In this document: positions 1-8,420 of the stretch, in pieces | Numbering within the stretch: the stretch's first letter is position 1 | How the letters are laid out: every line of letters starts with the position of its first letter | Assembly (NCBI GenBank): GCA_017794705.1 | Contig: CP051235.1 | Span: 1,489,010-1,553,009 of the forward strand | Direction: 5' to 3' | Source of the DNA: Devosia sp. | Lineage (GTDB): Bacteria; Pseudomonadota; Alphaproteobacteria; Rhizobiales; Devosiaceae | Length of the DNA stretch: 64,000 bases | Program-made: the position numbers and the translations under genes | Notes under the pieces: generated by a model | Told to the model about the DNA's origin: nothing | Seen by the model: only the letters and a program-made list of their open reading frames with translations | Databases searched by the model: none

Positions 1-184
1 TGGTCGCCTGCGACTTGAAGCTGAAGGCGGTGGCGCTTTTGACGAAGTTGAGTTCCTGGATCGCCTCGAGCACCCGTTCGCGGGTCGGCGCGGAAACGCG
101 TTCGGGCGAGTTCAGCACCCGGCTCACCGTCGCGGTGGATACACCGGCCCGTTTGGAAACGTCCGACACGCTGGCGCGTTTCAT
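1..184 (-). CDS. LacI-family transcriptional regulator, N-terminal part
   Basis: The gene runs off the left edge, so only the first 61 codons are seen. They form the LacI-type helix-turn-helix: a short basic start, then SVSDVSKRAGVSTATVSRVL, followed by the hinge-proximal segment (RVLEAIQELNF). Proteins of this family bind palindromic operators with a central CG and usually respond to sugars through a periplasmic-binding-protein-like domain, which lies outside the window. The ATG at 184-182 is the natural family start. The target is unknown; LacI-type palindromes occur upstream of dppA (26485) and ugpB (54199), but nothing links them to this gene. Confidence 0.9.
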   Translation of the reverse strand, partial: MKRASVSDVSKRAGVSTATVSRVLNSPERVSAPTRERVLEAIQELNFVKSATAFSFKSQAT

Positions 185-266
185 GCTGGCTCCCTCGAAT
201 TACACCGCAAATTACTGGAACGGGTCCCACCCTTCATTCCAGTCTAGCGTGTAATCGGTTTCATGC

Positions 267-668
267 CTAGCCTGCGGGCGTTTCAGGGGACGCCTCGACC
301 GGGGCTCCGGCATCACGCCAGGCGGTGAATCCGCCCTCGATGTGGCAGACGTCGTCAAACCCCATGTCCTTGAGCGCCTTGGTGGCCAACGCCGAGCGCC
401 AGCCCATGGCGCAAAACAGCACCAGTTTCTTGTCGCCTTCAAAAACCGGATTGAAATAGGGGCTTTCCGGATCGACCCAGAATTCGAGAAGGCCGCGCGG
501 CGTGCTGACGGCGCCCGGCAGCTTGCCTTCGCGGCGAAGCTCGCCCTTTTCGCGCAAATCGACGAACAATGTGTCCGGTCGGCCGAGCAATTCTTGCGCT
601 TCGGCAACCGGCAGCGTCACGATCTGGCGGTTGGCTTCCTCGACAAGTTGCTTGCTGGATTTCTTCAT
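267..668 (-). CDS. Single-domain rhodanese-like protein
   Basis: This 133-residue protein has one rhodanese fold: the substrate-entry segment DTLFVDLRE (about 32-40) and the active-site loop CAMGWRS with the sulfur-accepting cysteine at residue 86. Such proteins transfer sulfane sulfur from thiosulfate or persulfides, or carry sulfur to metal or cofactor pathways. No signal peptide is seen, so it is probably cytoplasmic. It starts 12 bases after the end of the MerR regulator gene and is probably cotranscribed with it, which suggests a role in metal or thiol stress. Its real substrate cannot be told from sequence. Confidence 0.9.
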   Translation of the reverse strand: MKKSSKQLVEEANRQIVTLPVAEAQELLGRPDTLFVDLREKGELRREGKLPGAVSTPRGLLEFWVDPESPYFNPVFEGDKKLVLFCAMGWRSALATKALKDMGFDDVCHIEGGFTAWRDAGAPVEASPETPAG

Positions 669-680
669 CGGTCTCCGCCT

Positions 681-1106
681 CTAGTGTTCAGTCGCGCAAT
701 GGTCGTGGTCGTGCATCACTTCAAGGATGCGGCACTCAGAAACGGTGCCGTGATGATGGCTTTTGAGCATGGCCGCCAGCTCAGCCCGCAACCGCTGCAG
801 GCGCGCCAGACGCTCGTCAATTTCGGCCAGCCGGCCACTCACCAGCGCATCGATATCCTCGCAAGGGGCTTCGGGATGGCTAGACAGGTCGAGCATGGAT
901 TTGACCGAGGGCATCGGAAACCCCATCGACCGCGCGTGGGCGATGAAGCCCAGCCGATCCAGCGCCTTGCGGTCATAGCGGCGCTGATTGCCTTCTGTGC
1001 GCGGCGGTTCGGGAATGAGCCCGATTTGCTCGTAGTAGCGGATGGTGGGGACCTTGACGCCGGTACGTCGCGCCAATTCGCCGATGGAAAAATCAGGGCC
1101 TGCCAT
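681..1106 (-). CDS. MerR-family metal-responsive regulator (ZntR/CadR-like)
   Basis: The N-terminal winged helix (FSIGELARRTGVKVPTIRYYE, residues 6-26) and the following dimerisation helix are typical of metal-sensing MerR proteins. Candidate metal ligands are Cys82 at the start of the dimer helix, Cys125 and Cys137, plus a histidine-rich tail (HDHDHC), as in Zn/Cd/Pb sensors. The ATG at 1106-1104 follows a GAGGTG ribosome site; a TTG one codon upstream (1109) is an alternative. The gene is divergent from a CDF exporter and shares its promoter region, so it most likely activates the exporter when metal is in excess. Which metal is sensed is not certain. Confidence 0.92.
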   Translation of the reverse strand: MAGPDFSIGELARRTGVKVPTIRYYEQIGLIPEPPRTEGNQRRYDRKALDRLGFIAHARSMGFPMPSVKSMLDLSSHPEAPCEDIDALVSGRLAEIDERLARLQRLRAELAAMLKSHHHGTVSECRILEVMHDHDHCATEH

Positions 1107-1117
1107 CAAATCACCTC

Positions 1118-1148
1118 TTGAACCTCTAGTGACTAGAGAAACTAAGTT
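1118..1148 (+). promoter_or_regulatory. MerR-type promoter with long spacer and operator dyad
   Basis: A TTGAAC -35 (1118-1123) and a weak -10 TAAGTT (1143-1148) are 19 bp apart. The spacer holds a perfect dyad, CTCTAGT-g-ACTAGAG (1124-1138). The over-long spacer with a dyad inside is the hallmark of promoters that MerR proteins activate by DNA distortion. It points toward the CDF gene and sits 9 bp above the MerR start, so autoregulation is likely. Confidence 0.8.
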
Positions 1149-1180
1149 CGAGCCGTGCCGCGTGCAAGAGGAGCAATAAA

Positions 1181-2128
1181 TTGGCCGGACATCACCATCA
1201 TGTCGACCCGGAAGCCGGCGACCGCCGGGTGTTTGCCGCGATCGCGGTCAATCTCGTGCTCACCTTGGCGCAGATCGCTGGCGGCATAGTCTCCGGCAGC
1301 CTGGCGCTGGTTGCTGATGCCGTTCACAATTTTTCCGATGCCATTTCGCTGGTCATCGCCTTTGCCGCCCGCAAGATCGCCCGCCAGCCGGCCAATGCCC
1401 GCATGACATTCGGCTATGGCCGGGCAGAGATCGTGGCCGCGCTGGTCAATTACACAACCCTGATCGTCATCGCGCTCTACCTCGTTTACGAAGGGGTGAT
1501 GCGGCTCATCGACCCGCAGCCGGTTGCGGGCTGGATGGTGGTGATCATCGCCGGGGTGGCTTTGTTGGTGGATGTGGTCACCGCCCTTCTCACCTATTCC
1601 ATGTCGAAACAGTCGATGAATATCCGCGCCGCCTTCCTGCACAATCTGGCGGATGCGCTGGGCTCGGTGGCCGTCATCGTCGCCGGAACGCTGATCATTC
1701 TGTACGACTGGCGCCTGATCGACCCGATCGTCACCCTGGGGATTGCCGGCTACATCCTGTGGATGGCCTTCTCGGAAATCGGCGATGCCATTCGCATCCT
1801 GATGCTTGGCGCGCCGCCTGATATCAAAAGCGGCGAGGTCATCGCCGCCATCGAACAGATCGAACGGGTGGCCGACGTGCATCATCTGCACCTGTGGCAG
1901 ATCGACGAACATTCAACCTCGCTTGAAGCGCATATTGCCGTGGCCGAGGGTTTCTGGGACCAGGCGGATCAGCTCAAGGCAGAGATTCGCGCCCTGCTCG
2001 AAGACACGTTCGGCATCACCCACTCGATTCTGGAACTGGAGTGTCACAATCACAGGTGCAAAGCGCCGGACAAGTTCGGGCACCAAGCCGGCGACGACGC
2101 GCTGGACCAGCACGGCCATTCGCACTGA
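1181..2128 (+). CDS. Cation diffusion facilitator (Zn/Cd-type exporter)
   Basis: This 315-residue inner-membrane protein has about six membrane helices and a cytoplasmic C-terminal domain. The transport site is visible as HNFSD (His49, Asp53) in helix 2 and HNLAD (His154, Asp158) in helix 5, the two-His/two-Asp set of ZitB/CzcD-type zinc and cadmium proton antiporters. Both ends are histidine-rich (HHHH at 4-7, HGHSH at the end). The start is TTG at 1181, chosen because AGAGGAG lies about 7 bases upstream and the MerR promoter just before it. The gene is divergent from the MerR regulator. Confidence 0.93.
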   Translation: MAGHHHHVDPEAGDRRVFAAIAVNLVLTLAQIAGGIVSGSLALVADAVHNFSDAISLVIAFAARKIARQPANARMTFGYGRAEIVAALVNYTTLIVIALYLVYEGVMRLIDPQPVAGWMVVIIAGVALLVDVVTALLTYSMSKQSMNIRAAFLHNLADALGSVAVIVAGTLIILYDWRLIDPIVTLGIAGYILWMAFSEIGDAIRILMLGAPPDIKSGEVIAAIEQIERVADVHHLHLWQIDEHSTSLEAHIAVAEGFWDQADQLKAEIRALLEDTFGITHSILELECHNHRCKAPDKFGHQAGDDALDQHGHSH

Positions 2129-2137
2129 GGTGATGTT

Positions 2138-2671
2138 TCATTCAAACAGTCGGAACCGGCTTTCCGGTTCAACCAGCGCATTGGCCCTGTCGAGAGCGGC
2201 CTCAGGACCCGAATCATGCCGGGCCAGCGCGTGGAAAAAGGCGGACAGCCACACTGGCACATCACGTCCGTCCGGGTCGCCAACGGGTGCCACATAGATT
2301 GCTGCACCGGCAGACCTGAAGGCGCCGGCAAGGCTTTCGGTGCCGGTGCTGCAGGCGGTGGAAATGACTAAAGCCGGCACCTCGCTCAGCCTTTGGCTGA
2401 TCAGGTCCGCGTTTATGCGGTTCTGTGGCAGCACCAGCGGATCCACGCCCGGAGCCATTTCCGGGAAAATGTAACCGGCCCCGTCGCCATGCGCCGAAAT
2501 GATCGCGGCGTCTGCGGCCAATCCGTGAAACCCGAATCCTGCAAAGAAGTCCGACGGTTTGCCCAACCGATTAAGCGCCACATCGAGGCCCAGATGTTCG
2601 AGTTGCGCCCTGATCAACAGGGCGGCACCAGCATCGACAAACTCGACGAGGGCAATCTTTTGCGGCTTCAT
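2138..2671 (-). CDS. Small caspase/CHAT-like protein of unknown function
   Basis: I do not recognise this 177-residue protein as a named family. Two segments resemble the catalytic dyad of clan CD (caspase/CHAT) peptidases: a histidine after a hydrophobic strand (AIISAHGDGAGY, His61) and a cysteine after another (LVISTACSTGT, Cys107), with about the usual separation. The rest looks like a small alpha/beta fold, with no signal peptide or membrane helix. It is convergent with the CDF gene, with 9 bases between them. Peptidase activity is an inference from the dyad only; it could equally be an inactive or unrelated alpha/beta protein. Confidence 0.75.
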   Translation of the reverse strand: MKPQKIALVEFVDAGAALLIRAQLEHLGLDVALNRLGKPSDFFAGFGFHGLAADAAIISAHGDGAGYIFPEMAPGVDPLVLPQNRINADLISQRLSEVPALVISTACSTGTESLAGAFRSAGAAIYVAPVGDPDGRDVPVWLSAFFHALARHDSGPEAALDRANALVEPESRFRLFE

Positions 2672-2741
2672 TGTGCTGCCTCAATTGCAGATTCAAAGCG
2701 TGGGCGGCGCAAGTGTGCGCCAACCAAGGTGCAAGTTGCAA

Positions 2742-3224
2742 ATGCCCAAGATCATTCCGCTTTTTCTGATCATCCTGGCCTTCGCCGCTCGTCCCGGTCT
2801 GGCGCAGGAATGGGGCAGCTATCACAATCCGGTTTATGGAGCCGTCGCCGACGTACCTCCCGGTTTCGAGCCGGTGGGCCCGGTGACCATCGAAGGTGCC
2901 GGACAATTGTTCCGGGACCGTAGCGGCGCCCTGCTCAGCATTTATGGCGCGCCGATTCCGAATGGCGACTTCAGCGCCTTTGTCACCCAGACGATCGCCG
3001 CCGACGTGTCGCTCAAGACCTGGCCGATCGGCGGGCAGACGATCACGCCCGACTGGGCCGAATTCTGGGGTGGCCGCAATGGCCGCACCGTGCGCGTGCG
3101 CATGGAAGCCACCTGCAACGGCACCCTCGTCATTGCCACCCGGTTTGAATATTCGGGGCTCTCCAGCAGCACCGCCGACCGCGTCGAGCGCTCGCTGACC
3201 GCGGGACCAGCGTCGGCCTGCTAA
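2742..3224 (+). CDS. Secreted protein of unknown function
   Basis: The 160-residue product begins with a clear signal peptide (MPKIIPLFLIILAFAARPG, cleavage probably after GLAQ), so the mature protein is probably periplasmic. Two cysteines, one near the middle of the C-terminal half and one at the last residue, could form a disulfide. The mature part is a mix of strands with no motif I recognise. ATG 2742 is chosen because the signal peptide begins there, although an open frame extends upstream. The last 4 bases overlap the end of convergent cobO. Confidence 0.75.
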   Translation: MPKIIPLFLIILAFAARPGLAQEWGSYHNPVYGAVADVPPGFEPVGPVTIEGAGQLFRDRSGALLSIYGAPIPNGDFSAFVTQTIAADVSLKTWPIGGQTITPDWAEFWGGRNGRTVRVRMEATCNGTLVIATRFEYSGLSSSTADRVERSLTAGPASAC

Positions 3225-3862
3225 AACTCGATACCCGCCTGCGCCTTCACGCCTTCCCGGAACGGATGTTTGACCATGGTCATCTCGGTGACCAGGTCTG
3301 CAGCTTCGATCAGTTCATCCTTGGCGTTGCGGCCGGTGACGATGACATGGGTGTCGCGCGGCTTGTTCTTGAGCACTTCGACCACCTCATCAATGTCGAG
3401 ATAGTCATAGCGAAGGCAGATGTTGAGTTCGTCGAGCAACACCATCTTGTAGTTTTCGTCGGCGATCATTTGCTTGGCCGTCTCCCAGGCCTGTTTGGCC
3501 GCCGCAATGTCGCGGGCGCGGTCCTGTGTGTCCCAGGTGAAGCCTTCGCCCATCGCTTTGATGGTCACCTGATCGGGAAATTTTTCCAGCACGTCACGCT
3601 CGCCGGTGCCCCATTTGCCCTTGACGAACTGCACGATGCCGACTCGGAATCCGTGCCCCAGCGCCCGGAACACCATGCCGAATGCCGCCGTCGACTTGCC
3701 CTTGCCCTTGCCGGTATGCACGATCAGCAATCCGCGCTCCTCGGTCTTGGTGGCGAGGATCTTGTCGCGCGCCTCTTTTTTCTTGCGCATCTTTTCGGCG
3801 TGATAGGCGTTGCGTTCCTCTTCGCTCATCAGGTCGGTCTTCTTGGGCGCGCGTTCGGTCAT
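3221..3862 (-). CDS. cobO: Cob(I)yrinic acid a,c-diamide adenosyltransferase
   Basis: CobO transfers the 5'-deoxyadenosyl group of ATP to the reduced cobalt of corrinoids, in both de novo synthesis and salvage. The 213-residue length fits. The unusual P-loop GKGKGKST (51-58) sits after the strand LLIVHT, and later blocks such as VLLDELNICLRYDYL and HVIVTGRNA are diagnostic of the BtuR/CobO/CobP family. The N-terminal 40 residues are charged and lysine-rich. It belongs to the minus-strand cobalamin block but is separated from cobN by a plus-strand methyltransferase gene, so it probably has its own promoter near 3870-3945. Confidence 0.96.
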   Translation of the reverse strand: MTERAPKKTDLMSEEERNAYHAEKMRKKKEARDKILATKTEERGLLIVHTGKGKGKSTAAFGMVFRALGHGFRVGIVQFVKGKWGTGERDVLEKFPDQVTIKAMGEGFTWDTQDRARDIAAAKQAWETAKQMIADENYKMVLLDELNICLRYDYLDIDEVVEVLKNKPRDTHVIVTGRNAKDELIEAADLVTEMTMVKHPFREGVKAQAGIEF

Positions 3863-3948
3863 TAGGAGTGGCCTTCAACGAGTGAGCGGGAGAAACTCTG
3901 GCTGAGCCTATCGGATGTTCGACAGGCCAGACAATGCGGGAGGATCAA

Positions 3949-4599
3949 ATGGCAGAAATCGTGGGCGCCCTGCACGAGTTTCATGACGAAACGTTCGTGC
4001 GCGGCTGGGCGGACAGGTTCAAACCGACGCCGGACCGGCTGGCCCTGTTTGACCTGATCCTCAAGCAGATCGAGGATTTGAGAATCGGCGCGCCACACGT
4101 CCTCGAGTTGGGCATTGGTCCCGGCTATCTGGCGCACCACATTCTCGAACGCGCGCCAAACCTTCGCTACGAAGGTCTCGATTTTTCCGAAGCCATGTTC
4201 GGCATCGCGCGCGAAACGCTTGCACAACATCTCGACCGGCTCACGCTGACCAGCGCCGATTTGACTGACCCGACATGGTCGCAAAGCCTTTCCCGTCAGC
4301 CCGATGCCATCATTTCCACCTGGTCGCTGCACGACCTGTTCTCGCCGGCGGCGGTGGGCGATGTTTACGCCCGCTGCTTTGAGACGCTGCAGCCGGGTGG
4401 TGTGCTGGTGAATGGTGATTTCATCAAGCCGGATGGTACGACGCTCGAGTATGAAGGAGGCCGGTTCGAGGTCAGCAAGCATCTGGAATTGCTGCGGCAG
4501 GCCGGCTTCACCAAGCCCGAATGCGTTGAGCTTTTCGAAATCGAGACCGAAGCTCCGACCGCCGCACAGAATTACGCCTGCCTCGTGGCTCATCGCTGA
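3949..4599 (+). CDS. Class I SAM-dependent methyltransferase
   Basis: The protein (216 residues) has the Rossmann-type motif I VLELGIGPGYL (51-61), the acidic end of strand 2 (YEGLDFSEAM) and a motif near IISTWSLHDLF, typical of small-molecule methyltransferases of the methyltransf_11/12 type. ATG 3949 is preferred over ATG 3934 because GGGAGGA lies just upstream of it. The gene lies between cobO and cobN on the opposite strand, and its end overlaps the end of cobN by 10 bases. It does not resemble the corrin-ring methyltransferases CobA/I/J/M, so a role in B12 synthesis is not supported; the substrate is unknown. Confidence 0.9.
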   Translation: MAEIVGALHEFHDETFVRGWADRFKPTPDRLALFDLILKQIEDLRIGAPHVLELGIGPGYLAHHILERAPNLRYEGLDFSEAMFGIARETLAQHLDRLTLTSADLTDPTWSQSLSRQPDAIISTWSLHDLFSPAAVGDVYARCFETLQPGGVLVNGDFIKPDGTTLEYEGGRFEVSKHLELLRQAGFTKPECVELFEIETEAPTAAQNYACLVAHR

Positions 4600-7500
4600 T
4601 CCAGAAAGGCATGGGCCGAATTGCTTTTGGGCGTCCAGTAGCCGCGATCCAGAGCTTCGCGGAACTTGGCCAGAAGTTCGTCAAACCCGTGCGGATTGTT
4701 CTCGGCAATGAACCTGCGACTGTCCTCGTCGAGCACGAAGGCCTCGAACGCGAGATCAAAGTGGTGGGTCTTCACCGCGCCTGTCGTCGCCGCGAAGGCG
4801 AACATGTAGTCGACTGTGGCGATGATCTCGAAGGCGCCCTTGTAGCCGTGCCGTTTCACGCCGTTGATCCATTTCGGGTTGACCACGCGGGAGCGCATGA
4901 CCCGGCTGATTTCCTCTTCGAGTGTGCGGGTGACCGGGTTCTCGGGCCGCGAATGGTCCGAGTGATAATTGACCGGCTTTGCGCCGGAAAGCACTTCAGC
5001 GGTTACTGTCAGCCCGCCCTCGAACTGGTAATAGTCGTCGCTGTCGAGCAGGTTATGCTCGCGGTTGTCCTGATTGTGCAGCACCGCCTCGACATCGCCC
5101 AGCCGCGCCTTCAGCCTGTCCCGCTCCGGCGCACCGGCACTGTCGGCGCCATAAGCATATTGGCCCCAGTTCAGGAAGGCTGCGGCCAAATCCTCTTTGC
5201 CCTGCCATTTGCCGCTGTCAATCAATCCTTGCAGGCCCGCCCCATAGGCACCGGGCTTCGAGCCGAATATCCGGTGACCTGCCTTCATGCCCGCCTCGTC
5301 CTGGGTCAGACCCTGCTTCATCAGTCCCAGCGTGTCAGTGCGCATTCGCGCAGCAATCGGGTTTTCGCTCTCCGGTTCGTCGAGCGCCCCGATCGCGCGC
5401 ATCGCGCGGTCAAACAGGGCGATCTGGTTGGGGAAGGCATCGCGGAAAAAGCCGGAAATGCGCAGGGTCACGTCAACCCTTGGACGTCCCAGTTTCGCTA
5501 ACGGAATGATCTCGTAACCCGAAACTCGCAGCGAGCCCGGGTCCCATTTCGGTTTGGCGCCGATCAGCGCCAGCGCCTGGGCGATATCATCACCGCCGGT
5601 GCGCATATTGGCAGTGCCCCAGACCGACAGGGCCACGGACCTGAGCCATGTGCCCTGATCCTGGAAATGCCGCGTCACCAGATTTTCTGCAGACTTTTGC
5701 CCCAGTTCCCAGGCGGTCGGCGTCGGCACCGCGCGATTGTCGAGCGAATAAAAATTCCGCCCTGTCGGCAGCACGTCCAGGCGCCCGCGCGAGGGCGCCC
5801 CGGATGGGCCGGGCGCCACGAACTTGCCGTCGAGCCCGTCGAGCATCGCCGCAATTTCTGCAGGGCCTGATTGGGCGAGACGCGGGCGGATTGTGGTTTC
5901 AATCGTTTCCAGAACGGCGCTCACGGTTGTCCACTCCGGATCAGGTGCGCGACCCGTCACGAGTTGCCCTGCCAGCATTTCCAGCCTCTCCAGCGTGTCG
6001 CCATTGCTGCGCCAGGAATCTTTCGACAGCGCCGCCAGTTCCGCCGGTTTGGGTCCCGCCCACGGCTGGCCCAGTTTTGCGCTCAAGGGATCGAACCCCA
6101 GTTTCAGATCATCCGCCAGCGCCCGGATCAGCGAGGCATCGCCGGGCTGGTCGCCACGCGGCACGCGGGCCAGTGCCACGATCAGATCGCGTTCCAGCTC
6201 ACCCTTCGGCGAATGCCCGAACACATGCAGTCCGTCCCGGATCTGGGCTTCCTTGAGCTCGCAGAGGAAGTTATCGATCTCGGTCAGCGCTGCGTCCTCG
6301 TCGGCGGAGAGGGCCATGTCGCGATCCAGCGCGCTGTCGCGGGTGAACTCGAGGATGCGTTTCTTCAGCCCCGCCAGCCTTCGCCGGTCCATGCCGGAGG
6401 CTGCATAGTATTCATCAAGCAATGCCTCCAGATCCTTCAGCGGCCCATAGGTCTCCGCCCGGGTCAGCGGCGGCACCAGATGATCGATGATGGTCGCGCC
6501 CGTGCGTCGCTTGGCCTGGGTCCCTTCGCCGGGATCGTTGACGATGAAGGGATAGAAATGCGGCAGCGCCCCCCACAACGCCAGCGGGTAGGCAGTTTCA
6601 TCCAGCGCCGTCGCCTTGCCCGGCAGCCATTCCAGATTGCCGTGCTTGCCATTGTGGATCAGCGCATGCGCCCCAAATCGCTGCCGGATCCAGAGGTAGG
6701 TCGCCAGATAGGCATGCGGTGGCACCAGGTCGGGGTCGTGATAACTGGCCGCTTCATCAAGGTCATAGCCGCGCGACGGCTGCAGGATGACAGCGATATT
6801 GCCGTACAGTTTCACCGGCAGACTGAAGGCACCATCCCGAACGAAAGGATCATCCGCCGGATTGCCCCAGCGCGCCGAAACTTCCTGCCTGATCCGGTCT
6901 GGCAACACCGCGAACAGTGCCGCATAGTCCTCAAGGGACAGTCGGGCATCGCTTTCACCGTTCCCCGGCCGGGCATTCGTCGGTCCCGATTGCAGCTGTT
7001 CGATCAGCGTGTTGCCGTCAGCGGGCACATGCCCTGCCGCATAACCCGCCGCCTCCAGCGCCTTCAGGATTTCAACCGTCGACTGCGGCGCGTCATAGCC
7101 CACACCGTTGGCCAGCCGCCCGTCGCGGATCGGATAATTGGCAAGCACCAGCGCCACCTTGCGTTCCGCCCGCGGTGTCTGGCGCAGCCGCACATAGTGG
7201 CCGGCCATCTCAACCGCGCGCTGGATGCCGTTGGCATCGGGCGCATAGGTGGCCAGCGGACATTCAGTCGCCTCGTGCCAATTGGCGTCTTCCTTATGCC
7301 CGACGATCAGCGCACCGATGCGCCCGTCGAGTTCAGGCAGCACCACCTGCATGGCGAGGTCTTTTGACGATAGTCCCTGAATATCCTCGGCCCAAGCCTG
7401 CTCCGGCCGCCCTGACTGGATCAACTGGATGATGGGCGCATTGATCCCTGAAAAGGGGTTGGCCTTTTCCTCAAGATCATTCAACCCCAGCGCAAAGCCG

Positions 7501-8420
7501 GTCAGGTTGAACACCACCTCCGGCGCAAACTCCGCGAAAGTCGCCTGCGCGAAGCGGATACAGGCGCCCTCCTTCAGCGACGATATCACCATCGGCACCG
7601 GCGCCAGCCCGGCCCGCACCATGGTCCGGATCAGCCGGTTGAGCGTGGCCGTGCCAGCCCCCTCAAGCGCGGCGCGGTAGAAGAGGACGGGAATGAAAAC
7701 GGTCGCGCGGTGGCCCCACCCCTCCCCGACCCTCCCCGTCGAGGGGAGGGTGTCACGCTGATCGTGCCGTAAAGCGGCCGTTCCAATTTCGGTGGGCACC
7801 TCCCCCCTTGCGGGGGAGGTTGGGAGGGGGGTAGCGCCATGTATCAAGGTGAGTTGATCTGCAGTGACCATCCCCTCACCCGGCCACCACAATCCGAAGC
7901 GCGGAAAGGGCTCCGGCTTGTTTTCTGGCAGCGGCTTTCCATCAGCCAGTGTCGCAAATGCGTCCAGCGCCAGCGCCATATTGTCCGGGCCGCCGGCAGT
8001 GAAAAAGCCATGCAGGCCCTGCCAAGACTCGGCCGAGACATTGGACCGCTGCCGTAGTGTCTCATCGGGGTTTGCGTCGCCGGGCAGCAGTGCCAGTCTG
8101 AAGGCGCCGTCCGCCGCCAGCCGGCACAGTTCATCGACGCCATAGCGCCAGTAGGCGGATCCCCCCAGCAGGCGCACAACCACCAGATCGGCATGGCGCA
8201 CCGTGTTCTCCAGCCACAGGTCGACGGAAAGATTGTGGCTGAGCCGCAGCAGGTTGGCTAGGCGCACATCGATACGTCCCAGCCGGTCGACCGCCCCCGC
8301 CATGGCACTCAATTCGCTGTCGGCGGCCGAAGCAAAGATGATCCGTCCCGGGCTTTGCCCCAGGTCGATCGCCTCCCCCTCCTGTTGAATTTGCCCGGCC
8401 TGGGCCGCAAGGAGGTGCAT
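4590..8420 (-). CDS. cobN: Cobaltochelatase subunit CobN (with in-frame repeat insertion)
   Basis: CobN is the large subunit of the ATP-dependent aerobic cobaltochelatase that inserts Co2+ into hydrogenobyrinic acid a,c-diamide together with CobS and CobT, which are not in this window. The 1276-residue length and family blocks fit (for example GYDAPQST, HNGKHGNLEWLPGK, MRTGGDDIAQAL, NPKWINGVKRHGYKGAFE). ATG 8420 follows GGGAGG at good spacing; a GTG one codon upstream is also open. Residues about 196-239 (TPLPTSPARGEV...) do not belong to the family and are translated from a palindromic repeat at 7710-7836. The start region forms a strong hairpin (8411-8431). Confidence 0.96.
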   Translation of the reverse strand: MHLLAAQAGQIQQEGEAIDLGQSPGRIIFASAADSELSAMAGAVDRLGRIDVRLANLLRLSHNLSVDLWLENTVRHADLVVVRLLGGSAYWRYGVDELCRLAADGAFRLALLPGDANPDETLRQRSNVSAESWQGLHGFFTAGGPDNMALALDAFATLADGKPLPENKPEPFPRFGLWWPGEGMVTADQLTLIHGATPLPTSPARGEVPTEIGTAALRHDQRDTLPSTGRVGEGWGHRATVFIPVLFYRAALEGAGTATLNRLIRTMVRAGLAPVPMVISSLKEGACIRFAQATFAEFAPEVVFNLTGFALGLNDLEEKANPFSGINAPIIQLIQSGRPEQAWAEDIQGLSSKDLAMQVVLPELDGRIGALIVGHKEDANWHEATECPLATYAPDANGIQRAVEMAGHYVRLRQTPRAERKVALVLANYPIRDGRLANGVGYDAPQSTVEILKALEAAGYAAGHVPADGNTLIEQLQSGPTNARPGNGESDARLSLEDYAALFAVLPDRIRQEVSARWGNPADDPFVRDGAFSLPVKLYGNIAVILQPSRGYDLDEAASYHDPDLVPPHAYLATYLWIRQRFGAHALIHNGKHGNLEWLPGKATALDETAYPLALWGALPHFYPFIVNDPGEGTQAKRRTGATIIDHLVPPLTRAETYGPLKDLEALLDEYYAASGMDRRRLAGLKKRILEFTRDSALDRDMALSADEDAALTEIDNFLCELKEAQIRDGLHVFGHSPKGELERDLIVALARVPRGDQPGDASLIRALADDLKLGFDPLSAKLGQPWAGPKPAELAALSKDSWRSNGDTLERLEMLAGQLVTGRAPDPEWTTVSAVLETIETTIRPRLAQSGPAEIAAMLDGLDGKFVAPGPSGAPSRGRLDVLPTGRNFYSLDNRAVPTPTAWELGQKSAENLVTRHFQDQGTWLRSVALSVWGTANMRTGGDDIAQALALIGAKPKWDPGSLRVSGYEIIPLAKLGRPRVDVTLRISGFFRDAFPNQIALFDRAMRAIGALDEPESENPIAARMRTDTLGLMKQGLTQDEAGMKAGHRIFGSKPGAYGAGLQGLIDSGKWQGKEDLAAAFLNWGQYAYGADSAGAPERDRLKARLGDVEAVLHNQDNREHNLLDSDDYYQFEGGLTVTAEVLSGAKPVNYHSDHSRPENPVTRTLEEEISRVMRSRVVNPKWINGVKRHGYKGAFEIIATVDYMFAFAATTGAVKTHHFDLAFEAFVLDEDSRRFIAENNPHGFDELLAKFREALDRGYWTPKSNSAHAFLDQR
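7710..7836. repeat. Dispersed palindromic repeat inside cobN, in frame
   Basis: Two hairpins with 9-bp perfect arms lie about 50 bases apart: ACCCTCCCC/GGGGAGGGT (7729-7737 and 7743-7751) and ACCTCCCCC/GGGGGAGGT (7798-7806 and 7812-7820). The flanks (CCCCACCCCTCCC on the left, GGGAGGGGGG on the right) also pair. This is the layout of the intergenic palindromic elements scattered in Hyphomicrobiales genomes. Here it lies inside cobN, keeps the frame and has no stop, adding roughly 40 residues. Confidence 0.8.

Noticed and set aside
5871..7367. 498-codon plus-strand open frame
   Set aside because: It is antisense to cobN; no recognisable domain.
7710..7836. Frameshift or pseudogene in cobN
   Set aside because: The inserted repeat keeps the reading frame and has no stop, so the gene is intact as read.
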